Assembly: GCF_964340395.1 (NCBI RefSeq)
Contig: NC_135570.1
Span: forward strand, 14,335,322-14,397,821
DNA from: Glandiceps talaboti
Lineage: Eukaryota; Hemichordata; Enteropneusta; Spengelidae
DNA length: 62,500 nt
Direction of reading: 5' to 3'
The notes under the pieces were generated by a model that was not told the DNA's origin, made no database searches, and was given only the letters and a program-made list of their open reading frames with translations. Positions 24,710-43,540 of the stretch are shown here, in pieces (position 1 is the first letter of the stretch; each line of letters starts with the position of its first letter). Both the position numbers and the translations under genes were made by a program.

Positions 24710-26825
24710 TTTACCAGGGATGCTGGTCCTGTTCCCCACTGCCCAATCACAGTGAAGCCATGCATCTTGCAAATGCACAACTGGCCTTTTTCTCTGGTGA
24801 CAAGGATTTCAATATTGCAGCTGTAAATAACTTGGCTAAGCTAAGGTCACAGGTCATAGGTCGTAGGTCATGTACTATATACATATTCCAAGTAAGTTTA
24901 AAAACCTGTCTGTAGTCATAAATGCTAACACATCAGATATTATTACTAAATCTGTTCCCAAAGTTTTGTTTGCCTGCAGTTTATCTTCCGTGATTTTTTT
25001 CATGGAAAAAAAAAATTCTGGTGGTCTAATTTGTTTCTTTGTTTCATTTTCTCCCAACAGGAAACTAGACAAATCATTGGAGTCGGAGGCTATTTGACGT
25101 TGTTGTGGCAATCAATCGCTGATATGTGCAGTCTTTTGAAAAATCTCACAGCGACAACAGAGACTGAGAAAAAAAATGAAAAAAGACACATCAAAAAAAA
25201 AATCAATTTTCTTTCACTGAAATTAGTTTCTATCACACATTTGAAAGTCCATTAATTTGCTCATACAGTGGGTCAACATTATTTAGCGGGGTACATGTTT
25301 GACCTTTGACCTGGGTACTGTTTTACCTTTGACCTTTATCATCATGCATTCTGTTGTCATGTAAACAGAATATAGTTTGTATCAAGTTTACAAAAAAGTA
25401 CAGAAAACGGATTCTATATTTACCTTCATCTATCAGAATTTTATGGTTTCATCAAATTTTTTTTTTTTTTTTTTTTTTTGATATTTTTTGTCGTCATTTC
25501 TGGATAGTCAGGTATATTTTTGTGAAACACATGCCTGCATGCTGATTACATCTCTTCAGACAATGAACTTTGAACTCTTGTTGTGAAACGAGACAAGACG
25601 GTGCAATGATGTCTGTATCTGAATTCCAATAGTATACAAAAGAAAGTAAAATGAAGAAATATATATTTTTCCTACAACTTGTTTTTAAGAGTGAAATAAT
25701 AAAATTGCTTACATCTTTATTTTCTGTGGAGGGCCTGTGTGAGGTGAACACAGACGGGTGACCTTTGACCTCCATGCTTCAGACAATCCGGATAAGAAGA
25801 TGCTCTCCTCGATATCAACTCAGAAAGAAAACGAAAAACAAAACTATTCTTCTCCCAATTCTTGTCGATTACAGCGATGATTTACAGTGTTTCAAAAAAA
25901 AAAAAAAAAAAAAACGAGAAAAAAAAAAATCAAGCTTGATAGTTCCAACCAAACCTGCACAGCTTTTCATAATAGCTTTCCAGTATTGATTACCATTTGT
26001 AGTAACTCCTTAAATGTAATCTTACAAGTCATAATATCACAAAAATGCTTGCTTCTATTTTTCATCTGTTAAAAATTTTTGATTTTGGTCATGTTCATGT
26101 AATTATTGTTTACTTCATAACTAGGTTCTTCTCCCAGTAGTTTGGTGTTTGTTATTAATTCTCTCCAGTGTAGGACACGCACTAACTTTTCATGATAATT
26201 TTTGACGGTAAATTGCTAGACTTCATGTGCATGTACGGTATGTGCAAATACATATATATATAATCTAATATTACAATGCATGATGGTAAAGTCTTTATTG
26301 GCCTTGTGAGAAGTCAATAAGTGCCAATATTATCATATCTTTCAAGTGCAGTATTATTCATATTATGTAGTAGTTGTTAAAAATAGTTAAGGTGTTTTTT
26401 TTGCTAGTTTAAATTGCTGCCAATCAGTGTTGCCGGCACTTAATAACTCATGTAAATAACTTTCCTTTTTGTCAAGAAATCACTTCTCAGTCCCTGTAAA
26501 ATGCTTCTCACTTTGTTGTCTTCTTTTATACTGACATCCTTACGCACACACACATGATATTGACTTACTAGAGGGTAATATAATCATTTATTGACCTGGA
26601 TGGGGTTAACTTAATTGTCTAAGCTGTTCAGTAAACTCTCTTGCTGTCGTGTTTATTCTCGGGGGTTAAGAAAATGCGGTCTGTTCTTCGTTCTTGGTCT
26701 ATGATTTTAAAAAATGACTTGTGTCGATATGTTTGGATTATGCATGTTTGCAAATGAGAGTAAGTGAAAGAGACAAGAAAAGAGAAACTTAAATAGGACT
26801 TGCTTTTGTGGATATTGCAAGTAGA

Positions 26826-27032
26826 CGAGGTGAGCAGTCACCGGTCCAACCTGTATGGACCAGTGGTTGTTTCCCCCTAAAGACCACAGAGTTGAACAAT
26901 GACTAGTCCATCAGACCACACTAACAATGACAAGAAATCAGGAGACCAGAACAGTCGTTTAAAAAATATCATAACCACATTTTTTGAGTCACTGGTCTCC
27001 ACCTGTCTCAAAATTGATTGGCTCACCTTTGC
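26826..27032 (+). mobile_element. Diverged family E MITE
   Basis: The right arm read inward on the minus strand, GGTGAGCCAATCAATTTTG then GACCAGTG and AAAAAAT, aligns with the right arm of the 7138-7302 element. The left arm starts GAGGTGAGC and contains CAGTCACCGGTCC. No target duplication is visible. Confidence 0.5.
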
Positions 27033-28081
27033 ACTCGCTGTGAAGCACTGATACAAATTGTTTGAAAACTTAACAGCAGGGAGGTTGGAACACTTAGACT
27101 GCAAGTTCAAATCCAGGGTATAACTGACAAGTCTGGCTATGTTCACATGTGTTAAATGTTACTAAGTTCTTCAAATTATTTGAACTGACTGCATTAATTT
27201 GTTGAGCACATTAATCACAGTATACACTCTGCACCAGGCTGCCCTCATATATACGAATGCTGGTTTCTGGTTTTTTCCGCAGGACACACAGTATGTGTGT
27301 TTTCTACATATATATATATAACTGTAATGTTTGTACTCAGAAGCATGAATTGCCTGTCTGAATATCACATACTACACTTTTGCCAATCTCTCGCAAAGAG
27401 TGCCCTAGAAATGGAACAAAGTTTTGATCAGCAAAGCCAAAGAGAATGTCCCGAATAGCATTACCTTGCTAGGTCGTGTGAGGGCGCTGTCTAGGGAAAG
27501 GTAAATTGGAGGGTTTTCAAATCAGTGTTCCTTTATTTTTGCTTGGCCAACTTCTACCACTATTTCATTCAATAGACACAAGAGTATGGCCACCTAAGAC
27601 AGTTTTATTAGTCCAGACAGTTGGCACATTCAACAGACGAGTTTGGTCAACATTTTGTCCTATCATGCTATGAGTCAGGCCTGCTAATAATTATATTAGA
27701 AAGTAAAGGTTGACATATTTTACAATCAGTGAGATCATTCATAGGTCGATACATGAGGCTCAACATACTGAAATAATGGCCTGTACCATTGATGCCCATT
27801 AATGTCTCGTCAAGCACTATTATAGTTAATGCATGATCAAATACACTTATATTTTTTCATTGACGATTCCAAATGAAACTATTAGAATGACAAGCATAAG
27901 GAAAATTTGAAGGTTACAGTCAATCAGTCAATATATCACAACTGTTTTTGTTTCTCATCAGTCCTATCAAATTCTCCCTCCCCAATTTGTTATGAGCAAT
28001 TGACAAAACAAACTCCAGTCATTTGAAAGCCGAGATGAGTGTTCACCAGCATTGTCTTTTGAATGTGCCTGGTATTGTATA

Positions 28082-28935
28082 ACACAGTATTTACCCCCGA
28101 ATAGTCTGCCCACACTCATTAGTGTTTGACCCAAAACAGACGACGCTTTCACTCGTGGTATTTGACCCAAAATAGACCGCCCTTGCCATGATATTGCACC
28201 CAAATAGGCTACTCCCCCATTTGTATAGTATTTGACTCATATTAGACAGCGCCCTCATAGTTCAGTTTGTGTTGCCCCAAAACACCGATTCCCCACATGT
28301 ATAGTATGACTGCATCCCCCTCTCCCCCTCTGATGATGTTTGGTTGTGTGGGCGTGATTATGTATGGTATTGAACCCCCACTTTATGCAGCACCCACATT
28401 CATCCAGTGCATATTATTGACCATGAGACAGCCCCCTTGCCAATAAAGATTGGTCATGCTCTCGGGCCATCTCTTGACCCCAAAATCTTTACCAGGGTTC
28501 ATACACTCTAGATAACCTAGAATTTCAAAGTACTTGTGGAAAGTCAAGGAAAGATTGGAAATTCGTGGATAATCAACTTGGTGAACAATCAGTCCCATTA
28601 TTGCGTACTTCAAAATGATGTTTGTTGTTTTAACGTGAAAAGTAACTGTACTGATAAAAGGAGTGCTGCTTGGTAGATCACATAATATCATGCAACACTC
28701 TTGTGAAAATCCTGGAATCTTAAGTGACTCAGAGTGTATGAACCCCACTCAAATCTTGGGTCAGTATCTGGACTAGGACTTAGACCCAGAGAATGGTGCT
28801 TGTTGACATCATTTTATGCTCCTTAAACAGCGCCCTCATTGACAGTATTGTGCTCCATTATCCTGGTCGACAATTTGCTGTATGAACAGCGCCCTCGCCG
28901 ACTGTTTTGTTCCTATTTAAACAGCGCCCTCGTCG
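28082..28935 (+). repeat. Degenerate minisatellite, ~45-bp unit with GCGCCCTC core
   Basis: Variants of GTATTTGACCCAAAATAGAC plus a core like AGCGCCCTC recur about 12 times. The array is interrupted at 28493-28747 by an inverted-repeat element. Confidence 0.65.
28493..28747 (+). mobile_element. Inverted-repeat element, family G, ~255 bp
   Basis: Left end AGGGTTCATACACTCT is matched by the right end AGAGTGTATGAACCC (15 bp), with weaker inner similarity. It is inserted in the GCGCCCTC minisatellite. I could not identify a clean target duplication. Confidence 0.65.
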
Positions 28936-30380
28936 ACTTGTCCCTAATTCCAACTTTTGACACCTGGCAGTAATCCGATATTGTATTTTGTCAAGAAAAC
29001 TAACTTCACAGTACATATATGGTATGGAATGACTCGGCCCCACCCCACAGAGCACACTTTGGTCATTGGTTACACCCTACTATATGTTTCACCCATCACA
29101 GTTGGGTCAGCTGTGAGATATCTCTTCACATAGGTCAAATTTTAACTTGGATAAGCAGTTCATATGAATCATTGCATCTTATCACTAAAAGTAACAAAGA
29201 CGCAAGAAGTTTTGAATTTGTCTTTTTAGAGAACTACATAATGGCATCAGTAAACAAGATGTATACCTTTGTGGGATCAAAATACTAGTAAGATGGTGTT
29301 TCATCGCATGAGGCGCATTCATACTGCACTATAAATTGCCAAATTGTAATATCTAGTAGAGCGCTACTGTTGGTTGGAGTGTGCCCCCCCTCCCCCCCCC
29401 CCCCCCTCTATCTTTCAATGAGATGACCACAGATTGTAGAGACATGAATCCCTTTGAAACAATGCATTCCCAATCTGGAATAAACAGTATACCCCATTAT
29501 GGAGACCAGTCTACCAGTCAGTAAGGACTCTAGCCCAATATCTTCCCCCCACTACCACCACCACCTGTTCCTGATTCGTTTGTGTGCACTATCATTGATG
29601 GGCTACAGCATATACCATAGAGGGACTGCAGAACTCTCAATATACTTTCATAAGGCCATGGGTAAAAGCAGACATTGTCAAGAGGGATTTATCTGACAGA
29701 GTTTTACAAAAGCAACAGGTGAGAAAATAGGTGATATCGTCTCTTCCCGTTATCACTGATAAGATAACATATGTACTAGACTCTCTCACAGTCCTTGGAT
29801 CATCGCATCACTAAAAGGGCTGTTTTGTATGTACTGATATATACTGCATAATAGTACTGTAGGCCCTCATTGACTACATAGGGCTAATCATTTGTTGACG
29901 TGTTACTGTGATGGGGTGGGCTGACAAATACCATTATACAATGAAATCCAAAGTCACAAAATTTTCATAAATTTAATTCTGAAATTACTATACATGTACA
30001 TATATTTGGTATACAGGGTAATATTAAAATGACAGGTCATTATTTATGGTGATTTAACAATCACAAGAACCTTTTTGATTTATACATGGACCACAGTTTG
30101 ACAAAAGAAATACTATATTGGGTACATACAAACAATGTACATACATATATGCATACGTACACGTACGTACGTATATAGATACGTACACACACATACACAC
30201 ACACCAGTAGATATCTCTGTATTGTGCAATCCAACTTTACAAGATGTAGAAAATACTTTCCTTTCGTTAAAAATCTGAGTGTCATGTTTTGTAATTATTG
30301 GCATGAATTTGTTTATCAGTTCATTGGTGACTCATGGCTGCACCTATTTGTAAAATAAGTATGACTTATTCTGGGTTTTT

Positions 30381-30386
30381 TTTATT
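30381..30386 (-). terminator. RNF181 poly(A) signal AATAAA
   Basis: On the minus strand AATAAA occurs about 77 nt after the RNF181 stop codon, giving a short 3'UTR. Confidence 0.6.
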
Positions 30387-30462
30387 TACTTTCTGAATAA
30401 ATATAATTTTGGCAAAAGACAAGTCACCAATGGGAACATATAAGCTAATCACCAGCTGTCTT

Positions 30463-36122
<5,660 letters not shown>

Positions 36123-36312
36123 AGTGAAGTTCAAAAACACAAATTCTTCTGATTTTAACTGAAAGTGATGAATATAAGCTTAAATAAAGGACGATATTCC
36201 AGGCCGGTATCGACACCACGTCAACCTCACTTGAACGACTGGCCGTGACCTGTGACAAGCATAAAACCAAAATAAAGACACTTCCGCTTCCGGGTTATGG
36301 TAGATTTGCAAA
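36123..36312. promoter_or_regulatory. Bidirectional promoter of RNF181 and BLOC1S2
   Basis: Only 190 bp separate the divergent start codons, so both transcription starts must lie in this interval or further upstream in introns. It contains CTTCCGCTTCCGGG (36281-36294), two tandem ETS/GABP-like cores typical of housekeeping bidirectional promoters. I see no clear TATA box. Confidence 0.7.
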
Positions 36313-39300
36313 ATGGCTGAAGTTACAAATGACAAGGTTCCACCTCCCAATACGACTGATAATTCTGAAAATAAACCCTCAGACAAGAAAGACGAAGGAA
36401 ATGAAAGTCGCCAGAAAGCAGGTAATGTCATTATACTTTGAATTTTTTTATTTGTGTGTAGGACATGAACAAAAATATCAAGAAAAACCGAAAATATTAT
36501 TAATATTACGGAAATAGCACCTGTAATTTACTGTAAAATTGTATTTTTTTATTATTATTTATGCATGTACCTCATCGAATTGCCGACGTGTGGAGTTTTT
36601 TGTTCGGATGTTTGTGCAGATATGCATTTTGTGCAAGTGCGGCCGCTAAAAACATATATCTCAGTTTGTGTCTTCGTCTTTTTCATCACTCCAAGCCTTC
36701 ATGTTTCATTATAACCAAATGAATGTGATTCTATTTATAACATATTAACAGAGGATAAAAAGGTAACGCCTGTAAATACTGAAAGACAGACTTCAGAGAC
36801 TGGCAAACCAAGTGTTGATGATATGTGTCAAGATATGTTTATGAAATTAGAAGAGTATTTGAAAGGAGATTTAGCTGGTGAGTAAGTTGCTATATATGTG
36901 AATGGTTTAGAGTTGGTAGCTGCAATAATTGTAGCGTTTGTTGTGATTTTAAGTTTTTTTCTGCTGTTTTTGCGCTTTTTTCGTTCTAATGTTTAACTGG
37001 AAGCAAATGCTACAATTCCTGAAACGTTAATGCAAATAGACAGAAGCAATTCAGATCTGATTCACAAAATTGGGTCGATTTTTCTGCTAAATTATGCCCT
37101 ACCCGCAAAAAAATTCGACATTTCCTAACTCCAACATTAATTATGTAGCCTTCAAGACCCAAGAAATGTTCAGATGCACCCCAATCCCATCAAAATCGGC
37201 AAAAGTAGTAAGGCAATGCAGCATTTTGAAATGCGTAGTATGCTGACATCTTGCTCACGTTTTCAGTGTGATCTCGTCTATTTGAGTTTGCCAAGCAGAA
37301 ATTGTAGCATTTGCTAACAGTTAAACGTCAAAATTAAACAAAAAGCACAAAAACAGCAGAAGAGCTCTTCAAAATCACAGCAAACTGCTACAATTTTTGC
37401 AGGTAGTACTAGTCCTGCTTGCAGACGGTGCATGCATTTTGCTTACTCCATTATGCAAGCAGGGCCAGGACTAGGATGTACAGGAAGGCTGACGGTTTTA
37501 GCCTAAGCTTGCCAATGCCATTTTCTTAAATGGTTTAAGTCCATGGGCAAGATTTAAATGTGTGTCAGTCACTGGGTAGGATAGAGATTGTGATGTGAAG
37601 GGTATAAACATCTTTTTTTTTCAATTTTTTGGTTGAATTAAAAAAAATGTAGGTTCTGTTGGCTCATGGGTAATAGATATTATAACCCTAATCCATTTGC
37701 AAAAAAAAAATTAAAAAATTTTGTACAAACCCAGTTATAATATTTGAACTGAAAATGTGGGATAAATGTTCAATTCTCAAAAAACATTAAAACAAGGTGA
37801 ATGGTATACAATGCAAGCTTAAAATAATGTTGACTTAAAAACAGTCCAGTTATTTAGTTTCATCACATTTCACATTATTATACCGTTAGTCTTTCTAATT
37901 ACTGTCTTCTATTTGTTTCCATAGCAACATGTGAAGATTACAAATTATTGGAGAAGATGAACCGATTGACAATACACAAGTATAGTGAGATGAGACAGAT
38001 GACGTCTAGTATTGCTACATCCATGCAGACACTCAATGACAGATGTAAGTATAAATTGACTCTCAAATGACAGACAGAAAATATTACTCTTCCTCCCATG
38101 CTCACCCACCCCTACCCCATCCACCCATCCTACCCCATTCCCATCTCCAACCATCAACTCACCCCACCGACCTCAGTAAATGCAGTAACCATAACACTCT
38201 ATGGATTGGCACATTGTTCTGCCAGGTGACTATTTACAGAAGAAATCAAACAAAATGGTGTACACTACCAAATGCTGTCGTGCATATCTGTTTGCTATCT
38301 TATGTTTTATCACTGTACTTGGATTATCAAAGATTTGTAATTCTGTTTTCCTCCTGTCAAACTCTTGAAGACATTAGCCTGGTTTTTATATATGAAGCAC
38401 GCCCTCACATGAAACATGCTACATACATGAACATCATGTCAACGTGTATAGGGGTTTGACCTATACGAAACTACCGACATCAAACCGTGGAAAAACAGAA
38501 CCTATTACATACAGGGCAAGTAAACAACTGAATTGGATTAATAACACTTGGCATAGCATGTTGGAAGTACAGAGACTTGAAATACATTCCATCATTTGAT
38601 AAGAACAGTTTTATAGCAACTTTACATAATAGTTCAGTTCTCAAATTTCCAGTTCCCATGGCAATTCATGTACACATAAAGAAGCCATAAAACTGTTTTT
38701 ATCAAGCTATGATATGTAATACAAGTCTCTGCTGTTCCAACATGCAAGTGTTATTAATCATAATTCATGTGTTTACTTTCCCTGTTTTCAAAAGGTTCTG
38801 TTTGTTCCGGTCTGATGACGGCATTTGTAAAAAATCTTCGTTGATTCAAGATTTGTCAGTGTGACTTCATTTTGTGTGTTTTTTTTGTTCATCTTCAGAT
38901 AAAAGTCTACAGCCATACTTGGATCAAATTGACCAGGTAGAAGAAAGTGTTGCTAATTTAGAACAAGCAGCTTACAGACTTGATGCATATTCTAAAAGAT
39001 TAGGTAAGGCCATTTATTTCGATAGACTTATTGACAGCTTTAGGTAAAAAAAAAAAGAATTGTTTCTGGTCATTTAAATACCCTTGCGTTCGTCTTTTTG
39101 TGTGTGTGTTGTCCAGCCTATGCAGTCTGCAGATCCAGGGGAAAACACAAAAATAATCCTGAAGACAACTGCAGAACCAATCATGAACAAGCAAACGACA
39201 TCTGCCCCACATACACACTTGCTCTAAAGTACTAAGAAAAAGAAAGTAACTATCATAAATAGTAGATTGAGTGACAGGTTTGTAGAGAATAAAAAAAAAA

Positions 39301-39772
39301 AATTGCGTCATCGCACCACTTTGGTCAAAATGTCTGACCAGAAACAATTCTTTTTTTGTGTGTGGCCTTAGACTTGTTTGTTAAAAGAGTTGACAAGTGC
39401 AAAAAAAATACGAAACATGACTTTCATTGCCTAAAAACATAACTTGCATAACTAAGTTCATATTCATTACTTTTTTATGTGTTTTTATTTTCAAGAATTC
39501 AAATTAGTGACAATGCTTTTAATTTCACATTGTATAATTATAAATCCTTAATCTAATGTGAAAAAAAAAAAAATTGTCATGAAATCACTCGGTCTCTTTG
39601 CTGATTCTTTGATGGAAACAATTATTTTTTTGTTTTGTGAGATTACAAAAAGCAACCAGATTTATTACAGTACCAAGATTAGTATCGGTGAAATGTTTAT
39701 GTGTTCTTGAAAAAAATGTGTGTCTATTTTCATTTTATAGAAACTAAATTCAAGCAGCTTGAGAAGAGGTAA
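36313..39772 (+). CDS. BLOC1S2: BLOC1S2, BLOC-1 and BORC complex subunit 2, five exons
   Basis: This is a small coiled-coil subunit of BLOC-1 (lysosome-related organelle biogenesis) and BORC (lysosome positioning). Exons: 36313-36421, 36752-36877, 37925-38044, 38899-39003 and 39741-39772 (TAA at 39770-39772), all GT-AG with consistent phases, giving 163 aa. Residues 1-60 are polar and disordered. The family core begins near [15 protein letters not shown] and runs through [12 protein letters not shown]. It ends with [20 protein letters not shown] and [18 protein letters not shown], closely matching the human C-terminus LDAYSKKLEAKYKKLEKR. The start is the first ATG after the ETS pair and gives an N-terminus of normal length. 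Intron 3 holds a family C MITE. A poly(A) signal is at 41296-41301. Identification is firm. Confidence 0.96.
38464..38829. mobile_element. Long-TIR MITE, family C, TA-flanked, copy 2
   Basis: The element 38466-38827 (362 bp) aligns with 32468-32833, sharing AGCATGTTGGAAGTACAGAG, AAGAACAGTTTTAT and AGGTTCTGTT. TA flanks both ends. It lies in BLOC1S2 intron 3. The two copies sit on opposite sides of the shared promoter. Confidence 0.85.
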
Positions 39773-39924
39773 TTCTATAGAGAGATGTTGATATGGAAGA
39801 AGGAAGGAGTTAGCATCCCATTACACCACAACACAACGTGCTGGATATGAAAAGAATGGAAGAATGTACCATACTCAAGCCAAGTTATTGTCTTTGAACA
39901 GAAAATATGGATTACATACCTGTA

Positions 39925-40213
39925 GTACTACATCACAACATGGCATGTCTGAGTCGGTGGTTTTGCAGAGCTTGAAATATGAGAAATATGAGTCGAAAAC
40001 GTTCCAAATCGCCATTATTTTCCCCGAGTTTTTGTAAGTTATGCTTGAGGAGGTATAATTATATTATTCCCTAATATTTATCTTCATTATGCTGGAAATT
40101 ATACTTGACCTAAGGGGTTTGTCACTATTTATCTAGTGACTCATAGTGACAAGGCCCCTTAGGTCACTCATATTTTCCTCAGCTGATTGAAGAAAAATAT
40201 TGGAGAATAATAT
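39925..40213 (+). mobile_element. Hairpin MITE, family D, copy 1
   Basis: The ~150-bp terminal hairpin is 40062-40213: TTATTCCCTAATATTTATCT with GACCTAAGGGG on the left, and CCCCTTAGGTCAC with AAAAATATTGGAGAATAATA on the right. It is preceded by ~135 bp shared with the other copies (AAAACGTTCCAAATCGCCAT, ACTTT/ATTTTCCCC). It lies in the BLOC1S2 3' region. Confidence 0.75.
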
Positions 40214-40643
40214 GTAGATACACCTTGGGGACCAATTTGTTAAAATCAAAAGCAGCCTGAATCATCCATGACTTCGCCATTTGAAAGCTTTTATGGTTTC
40301 AAAAGGACCAGTAACAAGAAATTTGCTGGTTCATGGTTTTGTTTTTAAGAAATTCTACAATCTTGTATTTTCCTATAGAGTTAAACTCAGACCATCAAAT
40401 TGTTTAAGCATTATCACAGTTTGTATACTTACAAATCCTCAATCAATCAAATGTGCACTACAAGAAACATTGTCATAAAACCTGTGCAGATTCCTTGATG
40501 GAAAAGTTATTCTCTGGTTTGTGAGTATGCAAAGAGTTAACATAGTATTTGATGATTATTTGGGATTCTAAAATGGCCTGTCATGGTGACTCCAGATTTT
40601 TTTCTAGATTCTAGACAAAGTAAAAGCAAAAGTTTTAGACTTT

Positions 40644-40899
40644 AATAGGCCTTTCCAAAATTTGCCATGGTGGCGCTCTACTTCCTGTCTGTGTGTACCT
40701 TGGGGGTATACAAGGTATAGGTTACTCAGTTCATCATAGAGCACTGCTGCTTTCATCGATGTCTGAACAATACGAAAAACATCACTGATTTACACTTCTA
40801 CAGAATACCAAGGGACGAAGCTCTTAAGAAACGGTACAATGAGGTGATGAAAGGGTGCTGTATTCTCAATTTCCAGTTTGCAGTCTGGAATGGCCTATT
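40644..40899 (+). mobile_element. MITE, family B, copy 1
   Basis: Ends AATAGGCCTTTCCA and TGGAATGGCCTATT are inverted repeats. The interior matches three other copies (ATTTGCCATGGTGGCGCTCT, CTTCCTGTCTGTGTGTACCT, AAGAAACGGTAC). It may form part of the BLOC1S2 3'UTR. Confidence 0.85.
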
Positions 40900-41295
40900 C
40901 AGAGTCAATTATTCCAATGTGTAAAGTACATCGCAATATCGGTAAACATTGCTAGTGTAGAAATATGGGATGATAGAATGTCCAAGGTCTGTTATAGGTT
41001 TATAAAATGCTGACATTGAGGGAACAGGCTTTCTTCTGTTCTTTATGAGCAAATATCCTCACACATTTACCATGGAGGTACTAGGTTCCTACTTCCATGG
41101 TTTTTACGTCGTTGCACTCATTTTTTTTTTTACAGATGTAGAAATTATTTTAGCATTTTATCGAATTCTCCTTGGCATATTAAGCATCTGTTAATTTAGT
41201 CTTTTTTGTTAATTTAAAATGTCTTGTGATGTATGATCACAAATTATCTGTGAAATAATTATTGTATAGCTTCCAAAGCACTCTTATTAGAGTAG

Positions 41296-41301
41296 AATAA
41301 A
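41296..41301 (+). terminator. Candidate BLOC1S2 poly(A) signal AATAAA
   Basis: The first AATAAA after the BLOC1S2 stop, implying a ~1.55 kb 3'UTR that would include family D and B elements. Transcript data are needed. Confidence 0.4.
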
Positions 41302-41319
41302 GATTAAATATGAATATCG

Positions 41320-43540
41320 TACACACTGAAGTGAAGTCATTTCTTGTGCAGGAGTGTGAGAGTAAATGTTCATAAACTCTGGGTTCATTCTTAAGTGATG
41401 AAATTTCTACTCACAAAGTCAAAATATTTCCAAATTATCGCCAACATCTCATCAGTATGATCAGGATACCCACCCTAAACCGGGATGCAGGCATGGAGAT
41501 TCCAACTATTTCACTCAAGCTCATTTCTCGTGTCTCTTCCAAGACACGTGACAAATAGCCCATTGTAGTATACCACTGACGATGTTGATAAGACGTCGCC
41601 GAAACTTTTGGGATTGGCTTCCAAGAAATATTTTGACTTGTACAGGAGTGTTTGTCACTTTTGGCACCCTCTATGGTATCCAATGGAGATTTGCATTCAT
41701 GATACTAAACCACTGTTCCTTGGCTTGTGTGTGTGTGTGTGTGTGTGAGTGTATGTGTGTGTCTGTGTGTGCACATGCATGTGTGTGTGCACATGCATAT
41801 ACACGTGTGTGTGCATGCATATGTATGTGTGTGTGTGTGTGTGTGTGTCAGACGTTCGCAGAATTTTTTTGTCAAATCAGGTGTTTGGCATATTGTAAAG
41901 CAAGATTATAGACAATGGGGGAACAAGTGGCAAAATCAGAGAAAATGCCTTGAATTGGATAAATTGCCCTTATTTTGACAAAAGATGCGATAGGATGTTT
42001 TAATACTTGCAAATGTATCTGATCTCATCAAGAAAAGTGGTCAACCCCCTGACATTTTTTTTAAGTGAATGGCACTGCAATTAATCGCTCCTTGAGGTTG
42101 CTTCGAAACATTCTCGACCTAACTTTAAATGTAAAACTTAACTATAGGTTGGTTCAAGGTAAAATGCTTGTCTGTCTGTCTTGTAGATGATGCAAGTGAT
42201 TTTGGTATTAAACGTTACCTCTCAAACTACCGGGGATGAAATTTGGTTATGATTCTAAAAATGTTAGTCTGCAAATTGTGAGTGTGTCATACTTACATAA
42301 GTGGTTCTAGCAACAATCAAATGATATGGTTTTTTACAAGTATAACAACAGGGATGGATAGGCAATTGAATAAACATTATTTGTGAAATATGTAAATACC
42401 CTTAGCAACAAGACCACGCCCATAGCAACATGTAAACAATGACATTTAAAAATGCCAAATAACACTGATGACGGGCAGGTAAATGAATAAACATTGCATA
42501 ATTGTATGTAGATATGCCTAGCAACAAGACCAAGTCCATAGCAACAGTTAAATGATGGTGTATATTGCAGATGTAACACCATGGGAATAAATCTTTAAAA
42601 GATGTATGCAAATATGCCTAGCAACAAGACACATAATCATTACAGAAAATTAAAACTTACTGTCAACAGTTGTGCTACAATGCCATTGGCACTTTTATTT
42701 TATTTTGTGATTTTGGCATGATCCCACAGCTGCCACCAATTCCAAATCCTACAGTTACCACCTTGTAAAGTAATTTCATGATATATCAGTGAAATGCAGT
42801 GTTAGTTGGGGTGTAAGGAGAAAAGCAGGTCTCACAGTAGTAAAAGGGGGGGGGGGCAACGTGACAAGATATTAGGGAGAACGAGGTGGGAGTGGAGGTC
42901 CTGAGGTTGTCAGTTGTTTACTCTGAAAGTATAGTCTTTGGGAGTTGTGTTGAATTGCACTGAATTTAATGATTTGATTTATTCGCCGGATACAAAAAGA
43001 ATTTTTAAAAAGTGTGTACATTATCATGACAATATATCTGGTGAGGACCACAGCAATAGTTCGATCTGAACTGGTCGAATCTGGCCAGTGTGACCCTGAC
43101 AAGATATAATCTTCAAGAAAACGGTACAAGTGTGTAACTGCACAATAAATTGAGAGAGAAGAACGAAAAGAAATGATACAGTGGTTGTGATAAATAGACT
43201 AACCAAATATGATATAATATGTTAATTGCAAAGTATTTACATATCAAAAACCATTTGATATAAAATTGATACCAGGTTAAACAATTGTTTCCTACGAATT
43301 ATTCAGGTGAGCTTTAAAACTTGGAATGTGCAATTTTGAAGTATATTTCACAAAGGTGTTTATATTATTTTCTTTGGTCAATTTAATATCTTAAATAAGT
43401 CTTGTCGTAAATGAAACACTGCAACACAAATAACTTTCTATGGCCTTTTGTGATTTTGCTCTACATTTGCATTCGCCAAAAAATGTGTGGAAAATAAATG
43501 TTATAACTTGCACAGCGGGTCATGAATATTCATTGCGTTC
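41320..43540. other. Intergenic region between BLOC1S2 and NCOA4
   Basis: No exon is recognised. It contains a dispersed repeat (41425-41650, related to 34440-34650), TG-rich microsatellites (41728-41850) and a ~100-117-bp tandem repeat (42349-42632). Confidence 0.5.
42349..42632 (+). repeat. Diverged ~100-117-bp tandem repeat, 2.5 copies
   Basis: CTTAGCAACAAGACC or CCTAGCAACAAGACC recurs at 42401, 42517 and 42617, with CCATAGCAACA in the first two. GAATAAACATT recurs upstream of each. Confidence 0.65.

Larger units (their letters stand above)
21879..25710 (+). other. hnRNP 3'UTR with a probable 3'UTR intron (21921-25060)
   Basis: After TGA at 21876-21878 the sequence reads CAATTTCAG then GTAGGC, a good donor with the intron starting at 21921. 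The next plausible acceptor is CTCCCAACAG ending at 25060. Vertebrate HNRNPD and HNRNPDL also have 3'UTR introns. The junction would lie 42 nt after the stop, less than the ~50-55 nt usually needed for nonsense-mediated decay. A candidate poly(A) signal AATAAA is at 25698-25703. Transcript evidence is needed to settle this. Confidence 0.45.
25711..30360. other. Intergenic region between convergent hnRNP and RNF181 genes
   Basis: No exon is recognised. It contains a family E relative (26826-27032), a degenerate minisatellite (28082-28935) interrupted by an inverted-repeat element (28493-28747), and a C-rich run at 29386-29406. Confidence 0.5.
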
